Below are positions 9,810 through 22,400 of a stretch of 64,000 bases of DNA, one piece after another. The translations under genes and the position numbers were made by a program. The notes below the pieces were generated by a model that ran no database searches, was not told the origin of the DNA, and saw only the letters and a list, made by a program, of their open reading frames with translations. How positions within the stretch are numbered: the first letter of the stretch is position 1; every line of letters starts with the position of its first letter. Origin of the DNA: Adiantum capillus-veneris (lineage: Eukaryota > Streptophyta > Polypodiopsida > Polypodiales > Pteridaceae); contig CM043953.1 in the NCBI GenBank assembly GCA_014529385.2, positions 69,106,372 through 69,170,371 on the forward strand, in the 5' to 3' direction.

Positions 9810-11725
9810 CCGCAAACAAAACGTATTCTGGTTTCTCGGGATGTAGTGTTTGTGGAAGATTCTGTTCAGCCCTTGCTGTCATGTACTAGAGACAGTAATG
9901 TAAGCTCACAGGACATTTATGACACTTTGTTGCCTCTTTTCAGTGGTGGAAATACGAATGTAAGTTCCAATGAGGTAAATGTACAGCCTATGGGGGTTTC
10001 TGAAAATGTTTTAGATCAGCCTATTACTGATGCAGATGTACATGATGTACTTGATGAGGAAAGGGATGAAAATGAGCAGGCTAGAGGTATTCCAAAATGG
10101 CTGGTGCACACTTTGCGTGACAGTAAATTGGATGCACCTTTGTCTAGTCGTACTCGTTTAGGCTCTCGCCATGCAGCTTATGCATCAGATTGTTATGCTT
10201 TGGCTCTGTTTAGCTTACATGATGTTGAGGAGCCTATGACTTTTGATGAAGCACAAAATTTAGAAAATTGGATGGCTGCCATGCAATCAGAATATGATGC
10301 ACTTATAGAAAATGACACATGGAGTTTATGTGATTTGACTCTTGGAAAAAAGGCCATTGGTACGAAGTGGGTTTACAAGTTGAAACGCAAGCCGGATGGT
10401 GAGATCGATCGCCATAAGGCTCGACTTGTTGCAAAGGGTTATGCACAGCAAAAAGGCATAGATTGTGAAGAGACTTTTGCTCCCACTTGTCGTATGACTA
10501 CTGTGCGTTTTCTATGTGCATTGACAGCTCATTTTGGTTGGGATGTACATCAATCAGACATTGTTACTGCTTTCTTGAATGGTGACATATTTGAGGAGGT
10601 TTATGTAACACAGTCTCGCGGTTTACTCACAAAAGGACAAGAGGACAAGAGGACAAAGTGTGCAAATGTAACAAGGCTTTGTATGGGTTGAAGCAATCTC
10701 CTCGTGCTTGGTATGAGAAAGCTGACACTCATTTGGTCAAACAAGGCTTTCGTAACAGTCCAACAGAAAGCACATTGTATGTAAAGCGTGAGGGTGATGT
10801 ACTTCTCGTCGTGGTTCTTTATGTTGATGATTTGAATGCTACTTTCCAGATGAAATATTTGGGGCTGTTGCATCATTACTTGGGTATACAGTTTAAGCAG
10901 TGTGATGGTGGTATTGCCTTGTGTCAGAAAAGCTACATAGAGACATTGCTATGTAAGTTTGGACTTGAGGATTGCAAACCTATTTCCACTCCCATGGAAA
11001 TAGGTTTGAAGTTGAGTCTACATGATGTTGGCGATTTTGTTGATGTCACTCTTTACCAAACTACTGTTGGCTGCCTCATTTATGTATGCAACACGAGGCC
11101 GGATATTCAGTTTGCAGTCTCACAGGTCAGCAGATTTATGCATAGCCCAGGGTCTAAGCATTGGCAGGCTGTCAAGAGGATTTTCCGCTACCTTAGTGGA
11201 ACTTTACATCTTGGCTTGTTTTATCCCAAGGGGGGATCATTGCCGCCAGACTTACATGCTTTTTCGGACTCAGATTGGGCTGGTTGTTTTGACACGCGAG
11301 TGTCCACAAGTGGTTTTTGTTTCATGCTTGGCAGTTCATGTATATCATGGTTGAGCAAGAAGAAACCTACTGTGGCCACTTCGAGTTGTGAGACTGAGTA
11401 CAGGGCAATCTTCACATCTACCGTTGAGTGTGTATGGCTCAGACGCCTTATGGCTGATTTGGGTGTTGGACAGGACACTGCCAACACTATCTACACTGAC
11501 AGTCAGAGCGCATTGGTAGTTTCGAGGAACCCAGTTTTTCATGCTCGCACAAAGCACATTGAGGTGCATTACCATTATGTCAGGGAGAGGCTCTTACCAG
11601 GAGAGATTAGCTTGGCTTATGTGCCAACACAGGACAACCTTGAAAATCTTTTCACAAAGGCATTGTCTCGTGAGAAGCTTGAAGCTTTTCGCAAAGCTTT
11701 GGGCTTACTCCCGTTTGTGGACTGA
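9810..11725 (+). pseudogene. 3' half of a Ty1/copia polyprotein (end of integrase, RT, RNase H), broken
   Basis: The frame starts at the LTR border with TKRILVSRDVVF, the usual end of a copia integrase, so the upstream half should lie left of element A. Copia RT follows: WMAAMQSEYDAL, GTKWVYKLKRKPDG, KARLVAKGYAQ and DIVTAFLNGD (about 10255-10590). The frame shifts at three copies of an 8-bp unit (10634-10657) and continues with ALYGLKQSPRAWY. The catalytic YVDD (10820-10831) is present but is followed at once by the FQMKYLGLLHHYLG segment, so roughly 20-30 residues are missing in frame. RNase H is readable to the stop (DSDWAGC, SSCETEYRA, ADLGV, HIEVHYHYVRE). The product cannot be functional. 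Confidence 0.88.
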
Positions 11726-11789
11726 TCTTGTCCTCAGGGCATGGCACTTCCCTTTACTCATGTGCCAGCTCTCGTTCACCGCATCACTC

Positions 11790-11800
11790 GAGGGGGGATT
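11790..11800 (+). promoter_or_regulatory. Polypurine tract of the copia element
   Basis: GAGGGGGGATT lies 65 bases after the polyprotein stop and directly before the 3' LTR. Position and composition fit a polypurine tract. Confidence 0.65.
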
Positions 11801-12027
11801 TATTACCATATACATGTGGTAGTGATGTGTGTGAACACACTAGGACCGCCGGGGCATTTTTTCCCTCTTTAGGAGGTTTTTTCCCTTGTGCATTGTATAT
11901 ACGCCCATCACTCTAGGGCTATCTATCTTTCCATTGCACACTAAGTAACACACTCTCTATTGTGTGCCTTGAGCTTCCTTTGTCTTCTCCAAGCTGTGTG
12001 TGTTTCTCTGCAACCCTAATTCCAACA
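11801..12027 (+). repeat. Copia 3' LTR (about 227 bp)
   Basis: Begins TATTACCATATACATGTGG and ends ATTCCAACA. The border comes from a second family member on the minus strand at 52469-52689, which begins TGTTACC and is followed by an initiator-Met primer-binding site. The first TG is mutated to TA here. A TATA-like GTATATA lies near 11895. AACAA follows as a possible target duplication; the partner cannot be seen. Confidence 0.8.
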
Positions 12028-12621
12028 AACAAGGGTTCAGATATAGATGTGCTTATAGATCTATTTCAACAGGGGGCCAATGGTAAAGGGGACCAAATGA
12101 GAAATGGTCTATCAAAGAGCAAGGCTAGTCAATGGAGCAAAAGAGCTTAGGGTTGACTTCGTTAAAGCCTCCAAAGGTAATTGTTAAAAGCCTTAAGACA
12201 TAGTCTTTAATTTTTAAACTTTAGTCAATTAAGGTCCAAGCAGGCAAGGGGGCAGCTTGCTTAAGCAAGGGTTGTGCTTAAGCAGGGGACGTGCCTGCTT
12301 ACCAAGTTCAAAGAACTTGCTACAAAGAAGGGGGCGAGCCCTACAAAGGAGGGATGTGAGTAGTCTGTTTGCACCTCACCAAGGGGCCATACTCTCATGA
12401 GAGGAAAGGGGCCACATGTCAGGTGTAGAGGCACAGTGCTCAAGCAGGCAAGGGATGTGCTTAAGCAAGGGGGGTGCTAGCTTAACCTCACAAGAGGGAA
12501 ATAAGGACACTTGTCAAGAGACTACACAACTTGCCCCAAAGGGAGCCAAGCTCTCATTGGCTAGAGGGCTACATGGCCTAGTGAGCTTCAAGGGAAGCCT
12601 AGGAAAGGGGGTCGACCAAGC

Positions 12622-12658
<37 letters not shown>

Positions 12659-14243
12659 TGAGTCATCTCGCTCTCTCATTCTTCTCTTTACACACTCTTG
12701 TGAAGCAAGAACTTTATCTCCTTCTCCAAGCTTGAGAAGTTGAGTGCCTACTACAACAAGCTCTTGGCTATGGATGCAACTCCACACAAGATAATGCTTA
12801 TGCTTGCTTATCAATCTCTCTAATCTCCATTATCACTATGCTAAGCTATGCTACAAGAGCTATGAGTGATTATGTGCAAGGAGGCATTGCTTTCTTGTAG
12901 AGATACTTCTACTTGTCTCTTCTTCCTCACTCCCTGCCAGCTCTCCTCACCTTTCATGGTGTTTGAGGTCTTGGGATTGAGGATGAGCACTTTTCAAGTT
13001 CATGCTAATCATGTTTACTGTTGTTGTTATGCTAATGCTTGATAAGTGAAGCTTGCCATCTTCACCTCATCAAGAAGGTTGGAAGATATGGGCTGATAGG
13101 CTGTAGGATATACGAAAAGTTGAAGATTATGTATGCCTATTGTGGTGATTTTCTACATTCGGAGAGCTCGGATTGAGCTTTGTTATTCTCTTGTTTTGCG
13201 CATTTTTTCTTCTTCAGTGAAGAGAGTGTGGGTTGATATTTTCAACACATTTATGCACATACCTTGAGAACACTTTGTGGATGTATGCATTCTTGTGGAC
13301 TCTCAGGATTCGAGAGTGGCTTCATCACAGGTTATGTGCATTGACTTATGCGATCAAGAAGATTTTAGAAAGTGTGGTGCACAGATTTGCAGAGAGTTTT
13401 GCAAGCATTTATGACATGATTGTGAGCTGAATTTTCAACTGATTTGGATGCTCATTTGCTACACATTTGGTACATGCTTGATGCTCGTTTATATTGCCAT
13501 GTGGATGCACATGATGTGCGCTTTTCGACGGATGGTATTCTTCGCCTTGCAATGGCATATGTGGGCTGATTTTCAACTATTTTGAGCACCAATTTGTGTC
13601 ATATTTTGGTTGGTTTGCATTCAAGTATATGTTTCGCTTGTAGAGTACGGTTGATGCACTTTGTGTTTTGGATTACAGGATTGTTTTCCAAGTTTAGGGA
13701 GTTGAGACTTTGGGGTAGCTCATATATGCTTGAGTGCGGATTTTGTGCATGATTTGCTCACGGTTTTGAGCATGTTTATGGAATGTATGGTTATTATGGC
13801 TAGATAGCCAAATACTGGCGAAACTCTGTCGGATTTTTCTTGCGCGTTTATTTGTTTATGCGCAAAGTTTGCAATGTGTTTTGCTTTCATGTGGCACTCA
13901 GTGGTTGCTTTGCCATAGTGTTTTGGCATTGCATTGTGAGAGTGTTTGCTCACTGGATTATGTCATTTGACATACATGTGGTAATTTCTCTAGGAGGGAG
14001 ATTGTTGATGCTGGTTTCATTGATTATAACATAGTGCTCTTGGATTAGAGCGGGTGTTTTGGCATCATTTGAGCGGTTTTTCTCACTTGTTTGTTACATT
14101 GATTGCCATATTTTTTGACACTTCTCTTAGACAACTTATGCGAGCTTATGTTGTATTTTGACAATACTTGGTGTATGAGTTAGCTAGGCTTTGGCTATTG
14201 TCAATTGATCGATTTGTGCTTGGTCTCATCACAAGTTATCGCC
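12028..14243. other. Gene-free stretch; probable decayed gypsy LTR and copia leader
   Basis: No coding frame is supported. 12240-12480 repeats short motifs such as CTTAAGCAAGGG and CAAGCAGGCAAGGG. 12740-12840 resembles, on the opposite strand, part of the gypsy LTR at 50630-51851 (AAGCTCTTG...TATGGATG, then CTAAGCTATGCTA), so 12.1-13.0 kb may be a related LTR. 13.1-14.24 kb reads as the untranslated leader of the copia gag that starts at 14244. Confidence 0.35.
12625..12652. repeat. (CT)14 microsatellite
   Basis: A perfect CT dinucleotide run within the probable LTR remnant. The gypsy LTR at 50630-51851 has a GA run at the equivalent place, which supports their kinship. Confidence 0.9.
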
Positions 14244-14986
14244 ATGGATTTGGCATATAGATCATTGTCAGGGTTTGTGCTTTTCCATGCAAAGTTTGAT
14301 GGTTCAAACTTTGAGCATTAGAAAGCAGGTATGCATGATGCATTGACTCAGTTGGGCCAAGTGTTGCCACTACAGGGCATGGATGCTAGGCCAAAGTCTA
14401 TGACTGACGATGAGTGGGAGGACTTGGATGAGCTTGCACGTTTGATGATCATGTTACACCTTGGTGAGTCTGTCTGTTGCATTGGTTTAGATGCATGTAC
14501 AACTATATATTTATGGCAAAGATTCTGCAATGATTTTAGCACAAATGAGTCTAGAGAGATGCCTACATTCAAAGGACGATCTTGCAGACATAGAAATATT
14601 GTGTGTTGGAATTCTTGTCATACAGGGCATGTACTTCGCATTTTTTTCGGCGGATGAGACAACGCAGGAGACAGCACAAGAGGGATGCTATCACTTTGGA
14701 TGATGTGGGAGCAGATGTAGCATATGTGGTTATGCATTATGACAGAGATGTCACCTTTTCTTCCATGTTTACTCTTGACTTTCTTATGTTGGTTTACGAC
14801 GACACATTACCTTCACATTGGATACTAGATGTGACTGCTAGATTTCATGTCACGTCAAGTCGTGAGTGGTTTAGCACATATGCTAGTGGTATGCTTGGAC
14901 ATGTGTGTCTAGGTGATGGGTCAATGCATGACATAGTTGGTGCAGGAGATACTTACAAGATAGTGGTATGCTTGGACATATGCTAG
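14244..14986 (+). pseudogene. Copia gag-protease, decayed
   Basis: From ATG 14244 the frame reads MDLAYRSLSGF, then FDGSNFEH and a stop. It continues with MHDALTQLGQVLP and MTDDEWEDLDELA...LHLGE, the UBN2-type Gag of copia elements. It aligns with the gag at 59801-60670 (SDDQWQELEEMAL...LHLAE). After a frameshift the protease region is seen at 14815-14880 (HWILDVTARFHVTSSREWF), with the catalytic DSG changed to DVT. No RT or integrase follows. The last 35 bases before 14992 are a partial duplication of 14882-14920. Confidence 0.72.
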
Positions 14987-14994
14987 GTGATGGT

Positions 14995-15542
14995 TCAACC
15001 CAAACGGATGGCCAAAGTGAGATAGCCAATCTTACAATACTCGATCTACTCAAGACTTATGCTACCGAAGTAGATCAATGCTCACAATGGAGAAAGTACT
15101 TACCTATTGTAGAGTATGCCTACAATAATACTGTACATACTTAAAAGCACCTTTTGAGATCATTGAGGGAAGACCTAAAAGTCCCTTGCTACTCAAGTAC
15201 ATGGGAAGATCTTCGCCGCCGATGAGTATAGCCGTGACCTACAAGAATCTTTTCAAAAGATTAAGGAGGATATATCCATCTCTCAACAAAGGAAAAAAGC
15301 TACTGCTGACAAGCACAGAAGGGCCTAACATTCAAAGAAAATGATTGGGTATTGCTTAAGTTTCCTAAGGCTCGATTAAGGCAAACCACGGGCAAAAATT
15401 CTACGGGCCATCAAAAGTATTATGCTAAACTAGCAAAAAGATACTATGGTCCTTTTCAAATTTTGAAGCCCATCAATGAGATGGCTTACCAACTCAAGTT
15501 GCCCAACCATTGGCTCATACACAATGCTGCCTCTAGTGGATA
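14995..15542 (+). pseudogene. Chromovirus-type gypsy integrase C-terminal fragment
   Basis: The reading starts at QTDGQSEIAN and continues LPIVEYAYNNT, KAPFEIIEGRPK, then (shifted frame) KENDWVLLKFPKARLRQTTG and YYAKLAKRYYGPFQIL...LIHNA. This is the end of the integrase core and the C-terminal domain. Two frameshifts disrupt it. The same family appears on the minus strand at 49100-49760 and, by its tail, at 41416-41650. Confidence 0.75.
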
Positions 15543-15579
15543 AAAAGCCCGACGCAAATGATCGTCTGAAGCTCCATAG

Positions 15580-15639
15580 AGAGACAAAACTAGAGCATCA
15601 CAAATGATTTTGTGATGTTGACACGTTAACTTTGTCTCT
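15580..15639. repeat. 60-bp two-level foldback
   Basis: Outer arms AGAGACAAA (15580-15588) and TTTGTCTCT (15631-15639); inner arms CATCACAAA (15596-15604) and TTTGTGATG (15609-15617) around a TGAT loop. Both arm pairs are perfect. It sits just past the gypsy fragment and may be a tiny inverted-repeat element or a hairpin. Confidence 0.6.
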
Positions 15640-15764
15640 ACCATGACTGAAGCCTAAAAATACATGAAGCAAATGCAAATCTAAAATAGACATAAATTTG
15701 ACATATAAAACATTTCATGGACAATAATAACCACCAGCAAATGAAGGACCTAAACATATATAAT

Positions 15765-15905
15765 TCCTCCCTGCAGTGCGACGCGGTGGTGAGCAACAGC
15801 CAAAGATGAAAAAGCGTATAATACCAATCTCTCTGCAGTGCAACGTGGAAGTCAGCAGCTATCAAGGATGAAGGATTAATAAAACCTAGGCCCTCTCTAC
15901 AGTGT
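15765..15905. repeat. Imperfect tandem repeat, period 62-64 bp, about 2.3 copies
   Basis: The motif CTSYCTGCAGTGYGACGYGG recurs with copies starting at 15771, 15833 and 15897. The intervening bases also match partly (AGCARCWRYCAARGATGAA). Confidence 0.6.
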
Positions 15906-16998
15906 GACACGGTGGTCTAGCTCTAAGGTCTCTTGCCATCTTCTTCATGAGCAAAACCATGACAACGTCTTCTGATTCACTTCTCACACAACTGGAACAA
16001 GTCGGCCTTGTCGATCAAGTGTAAGAACTAATCACTGTGTGAGGGGACGATCAACACGCAGGCCATTGCCAACCTACATGTAGAGGCATTCCAAAGATTT
16101 CTTGACTACATGGGGTAGCACGTGGAGGAATATGCCAATGGATTTTCTCAAACACCTCTATGCGGTCGACAAATTTTTTGCTTTTGTCCATTGATGTTTG
16201 TTAAAGGGCTCACTGAATGAAACTACAGAACATAGGATGAGGATGACCTCATAGACTTGGGCATGGGGTGCATAAGAATCCAATTCATTTCTTGGGACAC
16301 GGTTCTGGTCTTACTTGTTCTTGAGGGCATGGACAAGGGAAACTCAAAGGAAAAGGCCGGCAAGACCCCCCGTGACCATTGTGGAGGAGTCAAATGAAGT
16401 TATCAAGGAGGTTGATGAGCAAACTGAAGCATGTATGTCATTGTCCTCTTCTAAGAGCCTAGCTTCACTAAGGAGGAAGATCGGATGATAGAGATAGATG
16501 AGGTGTTGGAGGAAGTCCCTGACCTCAAAATTCCCACTTTGCATACAGTGATGGTGGAGGTGGTGATCCATTGGGTCCAGGATTCTTTTGAGGACGTTCC
16601 AATACCTGGATGGGAGGGATGACCAAGAATGTTAGATATGGATGGTATGTATGTATAGTAGGGTGGAGTGCATGGTGGCACTTTATTTGAAGTAGGCAGT
16701 GCACCAATGGATGCTTGAAGCGGCGGAAGTGAAGGTATGGTATGGAAAGCTTATATATATGGATGGTTGTGTGCTTGGGTACGGCACTATGTGGTGGTGG
16801 TGCAGGTGGATGGGTGTGTTCAGTGCCAGATACTCCACCTAGGTGGGAACTGTGTTGTGATGCAGGGGGTTGGGCAACCCTCCTAAACAAGACCAAGCCT
16901 GGAGGATATGGAGATTTTTATATAATGTATAGATGGTTATGCTTTTTTCAGTTTGTTTGAGTGCTAGTAGGGTGTTGCAGTTTTCTAGTTCAATAAAC
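15906..16998. other. Gene-free flank of element B
   Basis: Short frames only, none with recognisable similarity. The sequence ends in CCTGTT at the left border of element B and resumes after 27985, so it is part of the pre-insertion target locus. Confidence 0.5.
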
Positions 16999-17002
16999 CT
17001 GT

Positions 17003-19452
<2,450 letters not shown>

Positions 19453-19468
19453 TTAGCCCTCCCCCAGG
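19453..19468 (-). promoter_or_regulatory. Polypurine tract of element B
   Basis: The minus strand reads CTGGGGGAGGGCTAA directly before the 3' LTR start TGATAGCC. It is almost identical to the tract of element A. Confidence 0.8.
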
Positions 19469-19480
19469 ATGATGGTATAT

Positions 19481-22400
19481 TCATGTACCATCATAGAGCA
19501 TCTTTTCCAAAGAGAGTGCTTCAGAGTCCTTGACGAGATCTTTATTGTTTGGCCCCTCAGAATTTTGGCTAGAGTTACACTCATGCTTCATGTAACAATA
19601 CTTACATGAGACAGCGGCCTTTGGACAGATCTTTGGTAGAAGGCGACTCAAATAGAGCTTCAAGCGATACCCGTTTACCTTCCTGGAGTGCTCTTTACCA
19701 TTCAAGTCCATAAGCTGATAGTAACTAGAATTGAAAGCCTTCTTGACTATGTATGGCCCCTGCCATCTTATTTCAAACTTGGCATCAAAACGATTGTCAT
19801 ACCTTAGCACAAGCTCTCCTTCCTTGATGCCTTTGTCCTTCAGTTTCTTGTCGTGCGTTTCTTTCGCTTGTGTGGCTTTCCTCTTGTAGCACTCATATGC
19901 TGCTTCTCTTTTCCACTCAAGCTCCACTAACGTAAGAAGTCGATCCATCCATACCTCTTGATCATCTTGTGCTCCTTTGCCATGAAGTCGCATTGTTGGA
20001 ATGTTGAGCTCGATAGGCTGCAAAGCCTCTTGACCATAGACCAAGTGAAATGGTGTGAACTCCGTGGCTTCCCTATATGTGGTTCGATATGCCCACAAGG
20101 CACCATCCAAGAAGTCATCCCATAATTTTGTCTTGTTTTGCACCATCTTTCTAATGATTCCTGCAATGACACCATTAGCCTTCTCCACCAAACCATTTGA
20201 CTGTGGGTAGTATGGTGTGCTATGACGATGTAGAATGTGAAGTTCTTCACAGACTTCTGTGAGCAATCCCTTTCTAAACCCTGGACCATTATCAGAAAGA
20301 ATCTCCAAAGGTGTACCAAATCTACAATAAATGTGAGTGTAGACGAATTTGCTCACTGTCCTCTCATTTACCTTTGCTACACTTTGTGCTTCCACCCACC
20401 TAGTCATATAGTCTACAGCCACTAGAATGTAGAGTTTACCATTTTTTGTCCTAGGCAGAGGACCCATAGCATCAATGCCCCACTTTTCAAAGGGTCCATT
20501 TGCAAGCACGATTTGCCTTGGACCATAAATCAATCTTCTATTCCCATTTACCTGACAATTGTGACAACTTTTACACCAATGTTGGACATCCACATGTAGA
20601 TTTGGCCAAACATACCCCGCAAGCAAAATCTTCTTCACAGTTAATTCTTGGGAAAAATGACGACCACATGCCGCTTCATGCAAACCTTTTAGAATGGCTG
20701 GAATTTCCGCGATAGTTGGTACTCTTCTGCACACTTTATCCTTCCCTCTTTGATAGAGGGAGCCTTCTAGGAAGAGATACATGCTTGCTTTCTTCATGAG
20801 TCTCCTCTTATGAGCTTTTGTGAAGTCTGGTGGAAACTCACCCTCCAAAATGTAGCCAATGATGGGAGCCAATGACTCCAATCCCTGGTACCTCGGTTGC
20901 TTCACCGCAGCCGCCACCATGATGACCTGCACTTCTCTCTCAACACATGTAACTGCTTGTTGTGCAAGTAAATCGGCATCTTCATTTTGTTTCCTCGGAA
21001 TATGATATAGTTGCACTTCTTCAAATTGATTAAACATCTTACGAATGGCATGAAATTTTGTCCTTAAGCTTTCATTCTTGCATGCCCAAATGCCTAAAAT
21101 CTGTTTAACAATGAGAAGTGCATCTCCCTTTACCATGAGACATTTTATCCCTTGGCCAATGCACATCTTCAAACCATGAAGTAGTGTGTCGTATTCTGCT
21201 TCATTGTTGCTAGTTGAACCTGGTAGATTGAACTTCTCTTTCATGACCACCTCTCCACTTGGGTTGAGCAACACTAGCCCTCCCCCTGCTTTTCCTGTGG
21301 CTCGACGAAAAGCTCCATCAAAGAACAAGGTAAAAGCATTAGGAATACTTTTTGGTGGTGGCAATGGTAGGGTCTTTACTTCAAGCACCTTAATCTCCTT
21401 TTCATGCACCCTATAAGTGAGAATCCCTGCCAATCGTGCACGCACACTATCTTCTACCTTGAAAGAGTATTGAAACTCTTGCAACTCCATAATCCACTTT
21501 GAGATCCTAGTACTAAGATTCATTTGAGATGACACCCAAGGGAACAAATTCTCTGCGGTGAGGATTACAAAAGGTTTTGGGAGCAAGTAGGATCTAAACT
21601 TCCTTATCGCAAACATGAGAGAAAGCATCATGAGTTCTGCCTCCGTGTAGCCTCTCTCTAAAGCATTCATGACCCTACTAGCAAAGTAGATGGGACGCAT
21701 CCTGGTACTATAGGGATCTTGTTGTAGAAAAACTGCACCAATTGTTTCTTTCCCAGCACTAGAGCTAACAAAGAATGTGTACTCCCAACAAGGAGGCATG
21801 AGTGTTGGTAGCTCTGACAAAATGGCTTTAATGTTACAAAAGTACTCTTCAAGCTCATCAGACCATGCAAATTCTACTTGTTGTGTCAACTTTTGCAAAG
21901 GGTGAAGTAACTCCGAGGCTAAGTGAATGAAGCGTGACATATACTTCACCTTTTGAATGAATGAGGTGACCTCCTTAAGACTCTTGGGTGATGGTAGCTC
22001 AATAAGAGCCTTTGCCTTTGAAGGATCCACCTCAATGCCTTTATAGGAAACCTTGTGACCAAGCAAGATCACTTCATCCTCAGCTATGTGACACTTGTCG
22101 GGGTTGAGTTGACCTCCCATGTCATAGAGCTTCTTTAAACCTTCTTCTACCCTTTGTAGATGCAATGATTTTGAGCTATAAATGCAAAAATCATCAATAA
22201 AAACCCTAATGGACTTTCCAAAGAATGCTTGAAACACCATGTTCATGAAGCGTTGGAAAGTTGCAGGAGCATTTGTCAGGCCAAATGGCATGACTCTAAA
22301 AGCATAACAACCCCAAGGAGTGATAAAGGTTGTTTTCAATTGATCCTCCAATGCGATACCTATTTGAAAGTAACCCGAGTAGCCATCACACACAGTGTAC

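Noticed and set aside
15765-15905. CRISPR-like array
   Set aside because: Only about two imperfect copies with similar spacers in a eukaryotic repeat context; it is an ordinary tandem repeat.
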